Source: Chara braunii
Lineage: Eukaryota; Streptophyta; Charophyceae; Charales; Characeae
Assembly: GCA_003427395.1 (NCBI GenBank)
Contig: BFEA01000396.1
Location: forward strand, 224,479 to 278,332
Length of the DNA: 53,854 nt
Direction: 5' to 3'
This document shows positions 42,100-53,312 of this stretch, in pieces. The translations under genes and the position numbers were made by a program. The notes below the pieces were generated by a model. It was not told where the DNA came from and did not search any database. It saw only the letters and a list, made by a program, of their open reading frames with translations. Position 1 is the first letter of the stretch, and the number at the start of each line of letters is the position of its first letter.

Positions 42100-44148
42100 C
42101 CCCCACAACCACGAGTCGGGGCTGCGCCCATAGCAGCAGCTCCGATCGCTAACGGGCCTGGACGTGTAGGAGAATTAATGGAAGAAATGGAAGGAGGAGG
42201 AAGCATGTTAGCTACAATGGAGGAAGCCGCTGATCTTATTCCATTGGATCAGTATGTAACACTTGGTTACTAAGGGCTTGGGATGATTGGAACGATTAGA
42301 CCGGCGCCAGAACAAAGAGAAGTGGGGGAGTGGTGACCTTCTCCAGGGGAAATGGAGTCGGGGGGACCCACTTTCGTCACTGGACAGATCGATGTTTTGA
42401 ACATCGTTCGAGCCTTGGATCATCGGATTCCTCTTCCGATCGGTCATCTACTCTTTATATCGGAACAAGCCAACGAACGGATGTTGCAACGTTGCAAGGC
42501 GAATCGGAAACGATTCGCCCTTGCCCGAACAATGAGTACAAAAGCAAAAAATCCCACGCCGGATGAAAATGCAGCGGGTACTTCATATCCGATACGGCTA
42601 GGGTTAATCCAGAAAGATGATCATTTCCTAAGGATTAAACCAATCCCATGGAAATCCGCAGAATGCGATATCGAAGTATGGGAAATCCCTTACAATGCTA
42701 TCATTGATTCCGGGGCCGCTGTCCTAGCTATCTCATTACAGGTAGTTGAAAGGGCAGGAAGAAAGAACGATCTAATCATGCTCACGGAAAAAGAACAGCT
42801 CGTTTCAGTAGATGAAGAAAAGATTAAGACGGTAGGACGGATGGCCAATATTGCTTTTCGATTAGGGAAAGTACATGCGCTGGGAGATGTCGTAGTTTTA
42901 GACGTATGTACGTACGACGTCCTTTTTGGCCTTCCTGCCCTGGTGGCCTTGCGAGCCAATCTGGACTTCGAGAGGCGATCGATTGTCCTCCGAAACACAG
43001 GAGGAAAACCCTATATTGTACCTATGAGACTGACTCTTCGAACCACGACTAACGTAACCCTGCGAGTTTCTCAAATAATGGCGGGAACCCTTCGTGTGAT
43101 TACCTGGGATAGCTCCATTCTCGAGGAGCAATCTCCGAAGCACGTAGACAGCAGTGACGAGGACGATCCAATAATTCAAGAAATGGTGCAACAACGTATT
43201 TATTACCCTGTGCAAGGAACGGATGCGAAATCACTAAGCCTGACTGAGCAAACTCTACGAAGAACGCAAGCCATGATTATGGGTGAACCCCTTGTACAGA
43301 TTTCAAGGATGGTCGATTCTTTGGAACCCCCTCGAACCCTGTACGAAGGTATCTCCCCTTTGCTCGCACGATATAACGACAAAAGACACTTTTGCTACAT
43401 CACGAATCTCCCACGATCTCTTTTGACACCTGCAAAAGAGATACGATTATTACGCTTAGGGGCGGAGACCAGTTCTTTGGAACCCCTTGAGCGCCTCGAA
43501 ACTGGGCTCGGAATCAAAATCGCAATGAAACCCGTGCCATTGCAGGACATTCGGGACGGAGTAACGCCAGAGGAACACGTGGCCATTCGAGAGCAGGATG
43601 TACAAATGATGGTTACGGTATTTTCCTGGCGACCGGATAACTCGTTTATTTCCGCGCCCCCACCTGAAAGCGCTAAGCGGGTAAGTACGAAACAGATCGA
43701 TGTACGGATATGGGATCAATTGTATGAATTGCACGTGCCTCAATACATACTTGATCAAATCCATCACCTAATCACGAACATTTTGAAGGAATACAAAGGA
43801 GCAATTAGAATGACGGACACAGATATCGGATTGTCGTTAGTCATACAACATGAAATCCAGACCGGAAACCATCCCCCGATCCACTGTAAGCCCTACAGGT
43901 ATTCCCTGGCGGAACGAAAAACGGCCCTTCGGCGGATAAGGGAGTTCGAAGCCAATGGATGGATAGAACCTGCTACGGGGCCGTGGTCATTTCCAGTAGT
44001 CCTCGTGCCAAAGAAAAACGGGTCAATTCGCATATGCATCTATTACTGCAAATTGAATGATATCACGGTCAAAGATGTGTATCCCCTTCCCCGGATTGAT
44101 GATTTGTTGGATGCGATTGGATGTGCAAAGTATTTCAGCAAAATTTGA
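42100..44148 (+). pseudogene. pol: Gypsy-C pol: protease and RT N-terminus
   Basis: In phase with gag through two stops (near 42271 and 42334), then a 598-residue frame from 42352. Seen: a DSG protease loop (YNAIIDSGAAVLAIS, residues 114-128) and YDVLFGLPAL. A long linker (about residues 230-480) without known domain follows, then the RT fingers (NGWIEPATGPWSFPVVLVPKK) with CIYYCKLND where CIDYRKLND is usual. The frame ends at 44148 just after KYFSKI, one base out of phase with the next RT part. The ~250-residue linker between protease and RT is long for this family. Confidence 0.85.
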
Positions 44149-45286
44149 TATTCGCCATGACTTTCATCATATTCTGGTTAAGGAAGAGGATCGACCGAAA
44201 ATGGTCTTCGTACTGTTTGAGGGCACGTGGCAGTGGGTTCGGTGTCCGATGGGGATTTGCAATGCGCCAGCCACGTTTCAGCGGGCTATGAATGTGACAT
44301 TCCAGAACTTCGTCAACAAGACGCAACTAACGTAGGGGATGATTAACTTATGCGTCATCGTGTATATGGACGACATCCTAGTCTACTCGAAAACCTTTCA
44401 CGGGCATGCACAACACATCGAGTGGACGTTGGGAGCTCTGAGAGACGCTGGGTTCAAGATCGCGCTCGAGAAGAGCGAGTTCTTCCTCTTGGAAATCTCG
44501 TTCTTGGGTTACGTGGTGACATGTGGACTGCGACCAGATTCGAGGAAAGTCGCAGCGGTGAAAGATGCTCCTGTCCCCACGTCAGTGACGCAGGTTCGAG
44601 CTTTCCTGGGACTAGCATCATACTACCGCCGTTTTATCAAAGGCTTCGCTGCGATTGCACGACCTCTGACGAACCTGCTACAAAAAGATCAACCCCTAAG
44701 TTGGGACTCAGAGTGTGAACAGGCCTTCGCCACCCTCAAAGGCGCTCTGGCTACAATACCTATTTTGATCCGGCCAGACCCTATGAAGCAGTTCATTCTC
44801 ATCACAGACTGGCAGTCGAAGGCGATCTCCGGTATTCTAACGCAAAAGGGGAACGACGGCCAAGAACACGTCATCGAGTATGCATCACGCACGGTGCCAG
44901 ACGAGCGAAGGAACGATTCGGCCCCGCAGGGCGAATGCTACACGGTGGTCTGGGGGATTCAACACTTCCATCCATACTTGTACGGACAGAAGTTCCTCCT
45001 TGTAACCGATCACGAGCCATTATTGGCTCTCAAGAAGCTCACTAATTACACGGGTATGATTAGACGGTGGGCGGTGCGTCTGCAGGAATACGACTTCGAC
45101 ATCATCCATCGAAAGACGGAGAGGCACAGCAATGCGGACGGGTTGACATGTCTACATCGCCCCCCTAAGGTACCTGAGGGTGAAGAAATCATTCCGTGGA
45201 AGGAACCGAAGTCAGCGAACGGACCCAAGTACGGACAAGTGGCAGTCCTTCCACGTGGCAAGAAGCAGGCAATTGGCAATGAGTGA
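44149..45286 (+). pseudogene. pol: Gypsy-C pol: RT palm and RNase H
   Basis: After a frameshift near 44148 the RT continues (FDIRHDFHHILV, MGICNAPATFQRAMN) to TAG 44333, then in the same phase 44339-45286. That frame has the intact YMDD box (codons 44363-44374), LGYVVTCGLRPD, RAFLGLASYYRRFIKGF, the RNase H motifs ECYTVVWGIQHFHPYLYG and DHEPLLALKKL, and the tether HSNADGLTCL. Two of the RT aspartates (YMDD) are kept. Confidence 0.88.
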
Positions 45287-45533
45287 CAGAGGTAATCTTG
45301 CGACCCCCCTCTCTCACCTCTCGTCCTCATCTCTTCTCTCCCTACCCGACAAATTTTGTTATTTTTGCGAAGCAATCGCGCGCGTCTACTCAGTCCCTAT
45401 GCGTCCTAGTAGGGAAGGGTATGCAGAATGGATAGATTGTCGACGGTGTGTCGCACGCGCTCACGACTCGTGCATCCAGTACAGAAATGGCGATAAGCCT
45501 TGGTTGTGACCCTTGTGTCGGATTGATAAGATC
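45287..45533 (+). pseudogene. pol: Gypsy-C pol: PHD-finger-like module between RNase H and integrase
   Basis: In the integrase frame a cysteine/histidine pattern runs from 45357 to 45518: CYFC, 22 residues, CRRC, four residues, H, two, C, then W-L-stop-P-L-C. The stop TGA (45507-45509) stands exactly where PHD fingers have their seventh ligand Cys (TGC/TGT), and the preceding Trp fits the W-x-C-x-x-C signature. The pattern is therefore C4HC3 with one ligand codon mutated to a stop. PHD fingers read histone H3 tails, so a role in choosing insertion sites is a reasonable inference. Alternatives: RING or another zinc ribbon, but the order and the Trp favour PHD. Confidence 0.7.
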
Positions 45534-46157
45534 CCGACTGAGGCTCGATTTTTCGACGCCACGTCAGAAGGGTTGGAGAAGACCCGAAAGTTTAGAAGAG
45601 TCGAAGTTTGGACGGACATTGCGCTAATTGCCACCTTAGTAGGTAACCCCCTCCAACACTTCACTAAGGAAGACAGTAGGCGGGCCAACGAAAGGGCTAG
45701 GGACTATCGCTGGAACGAGGGCCGGTTAGAAAAACGAAAGACGAACAGTAGTGGGATTTGGATGGTAGTGCCGCACCCGTTCATGAGGTATGACTGGGTT
45801 AAGACGGCGCACGAAAAAACTGCAGCCCATTTTACCGTCCAAATCGCGGAAGTGGCAATGGACAAGAATGAATGGTATTGGTCCAATATTCAAGATGATG
45901 TGAAATTCATCGTCGCGAACTGTCAGGTCTGCGCCGCTGACAAGGCGCCGATTCAACCACCAAGATCGATAGTCCCGACGGTAGTCGAACGGCCTTTTCA
46001 AAGGGTTAGCATGCATACTACCGATATTGTGGTGCCCCCTGGACCTAATAGCTGCGGAATTTCAAAGGGTTATAACTCAATTAAAAATGGATTGAGGCAT
46101 ATCCGTGTTGTACATGACAGGCGGCTGAAATTGCGCGATACGTCAACCGGTTTTTAG
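45513..46157 (+). pseudogene. pol: Gypsy-C pol: integrase zinc finger and start of core
   Basis: Same phase as the PHD-like module. A basic linker is followed by WVKTAHEKTAAHFTV and CQVCAADKAPIQPP, the H2C2 zinc-binding domain, then the first core motif HTTDIV with its Asp. GLRHIRVVHDRR follows, after which the frame is lost (stop 46155). Confidence 0.8.
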
Positions 46158-46995
46158 GAATGCATTAAGACACAGAGGAAATCCTGACCAACAATAAGGT
46201 AGAATTCAGAGGGAAAGTTTTAAGAAATTTGGTCGTACACGACGTCGCCATTCGAAACACGGCCCCCATATGTCACAATCTAACGGACTGGTAGAAAACG
46301 CAAATCGGGTGATAAAGACAGCGTTGCGACGAAACATCGCAGCACAGGATCCGAGGCCCTGGCCCGATATCGCAGATCACATCTTGGCGGTCCACCGAGG
46401 AACGCCTCACGAATCGACGGGCCTCAGCCCCTTTCAATTACGAACCAATAACGTAGCTTGTGTTTCAATACCGATCCTCCCCGATGAATCCTCATTGAAC
46501 CGACCGCCCACAAGAGCCACGGTTCGGGACAAGGTCAAGTGGCACATGGAGCTGATGGAGCGGTCCCTTCCTCAATTAGCCCGAAAGCGCCAGAAAATGA
46601 TGGAGTTGGCCCACGACCGACAAATCCGTAGCTACGACGCCCGAAATGGGAATGCAGGACCACGGCCCCAGTATAAATTAGGGGACCTGGTGCAGGTGAG
46701 GAAATGTGCTCGCCAAGGGAAGATAGCACCACGATTCTTCGGGCGATTTTGTGTGATCGAACTCGGTCCGAACGGGGTGAACACGGTGCGCCTCGTGCCA
46801 GAGGTATCGGGAAGCCGATCGGCTCGACCGATCGTCCGCCACGTGTCCTATCTACGACTTCTCCCTTCCTCTCCATCTCCAACTGTGTTTGCTTCCTCCT
46901 TTGCTACAGAGGAGGACGACGACTCTTTATCTCTTTCATCCCCTCTTGCATCTCTCGCCCCTTCTCGTACACCGTCCCCATTGCCATCGCCATGA
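46158..46995 (+). pseudogene. pol: Gypsy-C pol: rest of integrase core and C-terminus
   Basis: From about 46115, in another phase, the sequence reads ILTNNKVEFRGKVLRNL, where the second catalytic Asp should be in LTDN: the codon is AAC (Asn). A further shift near 46270 opens a 241-residue frame with the Glu motif SQSNGLVENANRVIK, TGLSPFQLRT, YKLGDLVQVRK and a Ser/Pro-rich tail. No chromodomain is visible, unlike Gypsy-A and B; the PHD-like module may replace it. Confidence 0.82.
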
Positions 46996-47473
46996 GTTTT
47001 CTCACTGAGCGGGCTCTCAGCGATCACAAGTTGGCGCCATGTGACGACATTTCGACAATTCGGCAAGTTCATCACCAGCGATTCAGTCCGGATCTTCTAC
47101 GGCTCGCGCAGTTCTTCTGTACCATGGGAGTGTACGTGGCGACAAAGTTCCGATCATGGGCCATCGTCAAGCGATCGTGTTGGCAGAGGCGTTGGCTATT
47201 CGACGACTGTCAGCACTGAGAGTTAGCCACGTGTCCACCGTCGTCATCTTCAGCGGTGACATTAGCGCGATCAGCCCTCTACGACATACGGCCATCCGGA
47301 CATCGCTAAGGGAGTGGGGCCAGCAGCTGGCAACGGAGTGGAGTCGGTGGCTTACGCGCCACGACGACAATCTTGTCCCTACGGACGGCATCGACGTCGG
47401 AGGGATCCGAACGTCTCAGCACGAGCTGGCGGTGGTGCTTCCGGAGCTCGTTCCCTTCCAGTGTCCCCAATAA
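46992..47473 (+). pseudogene. Gypsy-C extra ORF 1 (downstream of pol)
   Basis: Begins with ATG 46992 overlapping the end of pol (MSFLTERALSDHKLAPCDD), runs in phase 0 to about 47157 and, after one shift, in phase 2 to TAA 47473 (VVIFSGDISAISPLRHTAIR, LREWGQQLATEWSRWL, HELAVVLPELVPF). No family recognised. The idea that these are one ~160-residue protein is inference from similar composition and abutting frames. Confidence 0.4.
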
Positions 47474-48288
47474 ACCGCTCCCAGCTCTCTACCTTCGCTC
47501 TCCCATCTCTCTTCCCTACCTTCTACCAGTCTGACCTTTGCCCCCGTCTCTCCTTTCGTCTAGAACCACTCGCTGTTCCCCTCCTCGATCGAAGACAGTG
47601 GGAACTATGGTGCGAACACTTTGTCGATCTTTCGGTGTGTTTGGTCGGGGTGCAGCTGACGTGGACGAGGGACATAGAACATCATGCCTGGACCGAATAC
47701 GTGGAGCTGCTGATCATTCAAGCTTGGAGGACGGAGGTTGAAGGACACCTTCTCGGATTTCTATCCGGATCGGTGCGGCCAGACCATCGACAGCTGATCG
47801 TACAGGAGCTCACGATCCCCCCACAGCTGATCGACGATCTCCCTCTCGATATCGTTTCGCAGTGTGACGAAAGCCCGGTCGCGCACGTTCTTTCACGAAC
47901 TCTGACGCCTTACCTACAGTGGTCGGCCTGCCTCGAGGAGCAGGGAGGTGACAACAACCCGCCATCGCAACGAGAATATCTTGACCCGCGGAGGATAATC
48001 GACCTCGCCTTCTTTCAACCTCGAACGGCCTCCGAAGACGAAGGGCTAACACTAGAGGAGGAAGAAGAAGAGGAAGTAGAGGAGGGCGACGAGGAGGAAG
48101 AAGGAAGTTACAGTGAGCATAGCGAGGGAGAGCAGAGCGAAGAAGAAGAAGAAGAGGATAGTTGGAGGAGGAGGAGGATTTTGAGTGGGAGACTTTGGGT
48201 GAAGAGGCGGATCGTGCAGAGCCTCAGGAGGAGGATCTCCAGGCGGCGTGAAGGAGAGAGGAGATCGCAGCCGGGAAGCAGCCACTAG
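47460..48288 (+). CDS. Gypsy-C extra ORF 2: acidic/basic C-terminal protein
   Basis: An open frame (from 47314 without a convincing ATG) whose useful part starts near 47470. Seen: a folded-looking region (RQWELWCEHFVDLSVCLVGV, EYVELLIIQAWRTEVEGHLL, RQLIVQELTIPPQLIDDLPL), then a run of acidic residues (about 48055-48160, mostly Glu) and a strongly Arg-rich end (SLRRRISRRREGER). It lies between pol and the 3' LTR, where env-type or accessory genes occur in some gypsy elements, but no signal peptide or membrane segment is visible. Function unknown. Confidence 0.45.
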
Positions 48289-48360
48289 AGTTCGTAAGCG
48301 GAGTGGATCTGCCGACCCCGAACGACCCAGCCAAGGATCCTGAGCTTCCCAAGAACGACG

Positions 48361-48993
48361 ATGGGGACCTTGCTACCGAGACTTCGAGCGCACCGGCTTG
48401 ACGGCGACGAAGCCGATCCCCCTCCCCCTCCACCTCCGCCTGTCCACCTGTTCGAGCTCGTACCGATGCGGGGCATCGAGATTCGTCCCCGGTCCTTATC
48501 CCGTCGTCCTCTTGACCACCTCACCCTCCGCCAGATCACCACCCGCATCACCTTCCCCCGGAATCCCTTTCCAATCGACACCTTCCACTTTTTCTACGCC
48601 ACCCGTCTGGCTGTCACGGTTTATCCCCATCCCTCTACCCGGTGTGCCACCTCTGTCTTCTGTCTCCACGCCCTTCTCTTCAGTGTCACGTGGTGAGGCC
48701 ACAACATCATTGAGGTTTACTGCATGATCACGGGGACTATCCCCGCATGCGAAAACCACGATCACTTTCGCACGGCACTCTTCCAAACTTTCACCACCTT
48801 CTACCCCGACTATCTCGCATCCCTTCCTCGTAGTGGTAATCTATTCCCTCGCTTTCATCGGATCATCTCATATCAGGAGCTTCCGGTGACAGTAGCGGGA
48901 ATGGAGAATTTCCTACCCCCGCTCCCGACAAACCCACCCCCTCGCCATGCCCCCATGTATCGTCTTCCCTTTCCTCTTCCCGTTGGTCATTGA
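48361..48993 (+). pseudogene. Gypsy-C extra ORF 3 remnants
   Basis: Two frames, 48361-48696 (ATG start, Pro-run, then VHLFELVPMRGIEIRPRSL, LTLRQITTRITFPRNPF) and 48724-48993 (FRTALFQTFTTFYPDYLASL, FHRIISYQELPVTVAGMENF). They are separated by a short break; the second may be the continuation of the first. No family recognised. Confidence 0.35.
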
Positions 48994-49151
48994 TGCACGG
49001 TTGATTGGCGCGTGCCACGGCGATGACACGAATAATCCCCTCCTTGGATTGAAGAGAGCCCTTCCTGAGGAATGTTTAGGAGAGAGCCACGTTTGGCACA
49101 CTGGATGACTTCCACACTTCCTCGCACGGTTGGTGGCAACGTAGAAAGCTC

Positions 49152-49184
49152 CACGTGTCGATCTATTAGAGAGATCGACACGTG
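49152..49184. terminator. Hairpin upstream of the Gypsy-C 3' LTR
   Basis: CACGTGTCGATCT (49152-49164) and its exact complement (49172-49184) around a 7-base loop. A second small hairpin (AAGCAAG/CTTGCTT) follows near 49196-49215. They could be RNA structures at the end of the coding part, or remnants of another insertion. 'Terminator' is used loosely; no Pol II function is shown. Confidence 0.35.
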
Positions 49185-49808
49185 TCATAATAACAAGCAA
49201 GCAGGAGCTTGCTTAAGATTGGAACCCCCTGGGCGTCACATATGTGACGAACCAATTTCTATTCCGCGCGATTTAGTGCTCGATGACAATGAGGGGTCCT
49301 AAGATGGGAAGGATGGGCCAATTACGGGAGATCGGGATCGAAGGAAAATTGCATCGGTGTCCTCGCTTCTTCGTCTTTTTGTGTCTCTTCTTTTCGGATG
49401 GTTGGGTTCAGGGTCGGGCAAGTCCTGGGATGATTGGTTGAGTGGCGCGCCGATGTGCGTGCGAGTAATAATGCTTGACGTCGTCTCTTTTTTGTTCGGG
49501 TTGTCGGATTTTAGGCGCGTAGATCGCGCAGGAATTTTGCCTCGTTCTTTTCAAATTTTCTTTTAAATTCTTTTTGAATCTTGTCGAGCCTTGACGGCTC
49601 TCGAAACTTCGAACTTTCTTTCCGAAATTTGTGCTTTTTGCATTTTCGCATTAGATAGGAATTTAGGATTCTCTTTTGCCGCGCAACACCTTTTGCTTGC
49701 ACGCTTCTTTTGGCGGTTACAACGGAGCTATGATTAGTCGGTGCCCTTAATCTTGCACGTAACTGTAATTTTGGGCGGGCGCCATTGTAACTGTATCTTT
49801 CTTCTTGA

Positions 49809-49948
49809 CAATTTCTCTAATTATCTTTTAAAGACTGAATTAAATAATTTTCATTCTGTTTTAAAAATTATATTAGATTTAAAAATCTTTAAAAGTAATA
49901 TTTTACATAACTGGGCAGCTAAAATGGCTAACCAAAAGGGTGAACCAG
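49809..49948 (+). other. AT-rich insert unique to the 3' LTR
   Basis: The 5' LTR reads CTTCTTGAGCTTCGTC where the 3' LTR has CTTCTTGA, about 140 bp of much more A/T-rich DNA, then GATCTTCGT. The insert is open in the frame giving NYLLKTELNNFHSVLKII and HNWAAKMANQKGEPEIF, surprising for AT-rich DNA. A fragment of organellar origin is possible but not shown. Confidence 0.75.
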
Positions 49949-52214
49949 AGATCTTCGTTTTCCCCGCTCTCTCTTCCCCCTTTGCTGTGTTTAGTTAGCC
50001 CGCGGCCTGCATGCTCGGATCGATGCGTGGAGAGTGGCTACGTCCCCCACGCCGCGATCTGACTATGCAGAACGCAGGCGCTCCCTCCCCTGAACTCCAT
50101 CCTAAGTCATTGCAATTTCGTGATTTTCGCGCATGCATGCACGCTATAAATTCCAGCTGCGCGATTAAATACCTCTCTTAACCAGCTGTTGGAAGCTCAG
50201 GGTAGCGCGATCAGTGAGGGTCGGCTCACAACTGAAGTAAGAGGTGAGTTGAAGTAGGAGTCGGGCGAGCGGATGAGTTGGTGCCGAATGAGTGGGGTTG
50301 ACGCGTGGGGCTACGACGGACTGTAGCGCGCGGGCGAACCTGACGGGTGCAGGAGGACTAAGCGGGGTGATGACTTCGTGTGCTGGTGCGTGACGACAGA
50401 CTGTCCGCATGGGAGAGAGAGAGAGTTGAGGTTGATGGACGTGGATTTGCAATTTTCTTTGTCTTTCCCTCCCAACTTTTGTATATAAATTTTGATATCG
50501 CCTTCGGGCGATTCGCCCCTTTTTTTTGCTTTCGGCATTTTTGTCTCGGCTCCGGCCTGTGTCCACCTATAATTAGTCGTAATCCTTCCTAATGAGTGTT
50601 TGATTGCATGGATGTTGCTTTACGATGAATGAATGATATGTTGATCGTTTTTGCCTACTCATCATCATTGCTTGTCACTTTGATCTGCTCTTAGTACGAA
50701 GTTCTAATATTGTTGCGATGTCTGATGTGTAATGATGCCTTGCATACTCGGAAATGATTGTTTGTGGGATCACTGAGTGATTGGATGATTGGGTCGTTGT
50801 CCGTGACACGTGGCAATTTTGCATGAAGAAGTTAAACTCTCACTTTTTTTCGGGTACAAGAGAACACCCCGCGGGGATACGTGTAAGCGAGATCTGATCT
50901 GCGCAGCCTACACGTATCCACGCACAACAATTCGCGATCATTAACGACCTTGGCACCTCCGGTAGGTGGGGGAAATTTTCCTTCTTTCACGCACCTACGC
51001 TGGTAGGGGTTTCCGATACCATATCAGGAAATCCCCTAGTAAGTTGGATGCGTGCGGAAGGCTTCCACTACGCCGCAATGACAAGATGACGGATACATGG
51101 GACTCATAGTACTTCGAACCTTCGGTAGGAGAATATTTTAGGCAGAGGCGCCCAGACTTCTCTGCCTAACCGAGAACCGATTGTGCCCCAGGGAGTTTCA
51201 CTCTGCTGTAACCAGCGATCCAAGGTGCCCTGATTACCAACTACGTATAACACGCAATACTCCATATCCCTCGGCTTGTTGTTGTCACTACCAATTTTCC
51301 TCCCTTCCGTCTCCTTCTCCCGTATCATCAACTCACAATGGTACCGTGGAATTCCATCGCCCCGTATTGGCCCCGCACGCCGTGTAGAAACTGCAAACGA
51401 CGCAGCACTGCCGAACCCCGGGAGCTAGGGAGCCTAACCATAACACGCGGCGACAGACGCCATGTGTCTGCACCCGAAGGTTCGACTCATAGGAATTGCA
51501 ACCCTCACGAACGGGCCTCTCCCGAACCGCCGTCACCAAAACAGACGGATCGGACGGCCCTTGATGCACCACACATGCCATCTGCCTTATGACTGCACGA
51601 CGTCGACCGCCATCAAACCGGAAGCAACCCGCCCCTTAGCCCTATTGCACCTATGCCCCTGAACCCTTGCCACAGGAGATCTCAGTTCAGACCTGGGACT
51701 CCACCCCCACTTTCCCCAAAAATCCTTGGCTGTGTGTCCGATTTTGAATTCAACGCGGGTTCTGCGTTGAAAAATTCAACGCGCGTTGAATTCACGTTAA
51801 ACTCCCATTCAAACGCGAGTTGGACGCGAATTAACGGGGTCCGGGATGATTTGTTTCCTAGGCTAAAAATTATCCAAAAATATGGGGCTGTAGGTTGTTT
51901 TGAGGACTACAACCCTGTATTTTTATTTTTATTTTTTGATGCTTAAATATATTTTGAAAAAATCAAAAACATAAACACACAATGAAAAAACAAAAACTGA
52001 AATGAAATGATTTTTTTTGTTTTGGGTTTCACACAGATTTTTTAAGGGCTGAAACAAAAACAACAAAAACAAATAAAAAATATAGGGTTCTAGATCTTTC
52101 AAAGATGTACAACAATTTAGTTTTTATTTTATTTTTCTGGAACTTCGTGTATTTAAAAAAAAATCAAAACCATAAAAAGCAAATAAAAAAAAGGAAAGAA
52201 ACACATACACACAC

Positions 52215-53026
52215 ACAAAATTGGGCCTGTAGCAGGTTGCATGAGTCTGGCGTTAGTTGTTTGAGGAAACCGAGGCCCTGGGCCGCATGTGTGAATGTAT
52301 GGAAAGCAGGCCCAGGGCTTGATATGGGTACTGGGCCAATCCCAGGCCAAAGGCAGTTGGGGGCATGCAACCACCTCAGACCCAAGGCCTTTTCTCGTTC
52401 GTGCTGGGCCTCAGGCTACCGGGCCCTACTGGAAGCTTTCTGGGACTGAACACAGGCAGGCCACTTNGATATAGCAAAGGGCCTGCCTCCACATCGGGCA
52501 TTCGGGTGCTGGCTGCATGCTGCGTAAGCGCTGCCGCGTTGTAGCTCGTTGGCAATCACACGCTCACGGGCGAGCAGGAAGGAGCAGGCATCCATAGCCG
52601 AGCTGCGCTGCTGTAAGCTGGGTGTGGCGCAGGGTGGTCCTTGGGTGCAAGTGGCATCTGTATGTTGGGGACAGGTTGTGAGTAAGACGAGAGACATACC
52701 TGGTGCTGGAAGCGTGCGACATTAGTCGTTGTATGCTCGTACTTCGGGAAAGTTGTTGAGGTCATCTTCGACATTGTAGTCTAGGCTAGATATGATCTGC
52801 CATCTGTAATCTGGGCGCCGAGCGCCAGATAGGATATCAACATCGGTTCTTCATTGATGATGATGATGAGACTTTACCAGCATTGTCAATTATGAGCACT
52901 TGGTGTCTTCTTATTTGGTGAAACTCGTGATGTAATTCTGTTGTTGGTTCGAGGTCCCGACTATCTGGTCTTGTGTATATGATGTTGTTTGATTGCTGAA
53001 GTTCGCTATTGCTCATCTTCCTTGCA
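52215..53026 (+). repeat. Diverged Gypsy-B-type LTR piece inside element D
   Basis: Landmarks run in the same order as in the Gypsy-B LTRs: GGGCCC...CTACTGGAAGCTT, GCCACTTNGATATAGCAAAGGG against GCCACTTCCATATAGGAAGG, CATAGCCGAGCTGC against CATAGCCGGGCTGC, GGGCGCC...CCAGATAGG, and the end CTCATCTTCCTTGCA at 53026. The 5' boundary is unclear. Confidence 0.65.
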
Positions 53027-53155
53027 CAGTAGAAGAGAAAAAAAAAAAACACAGACCCAAATCGCCCGCCGAAACCCATATCGTTCGCCCCCAGTTTTCA
53101 TCCGGAAAAAGCTATATCCCTCAAAAGGGAAACAATGGACACATGCCAACAATCA

Positions 53156-53312
53156 TGCACACACACACACACACACACTTACAAACACACACATACACAA
53201 ACACACACGCATACATTCATATTCATGCACCGACACACTCTCACGTGTAGGCACACACATACACAGATACGCGCACACACAACACACCTACACACACATA
53301 ACTGGGGCGTTG
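53156..53312. repeat. (CA)n-rich microsatellite in element D
   Basis: CACACA runs broken by TACA and GCAC steps; a long His/Thr frame over it is an artefact. Confidence 0.85.
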
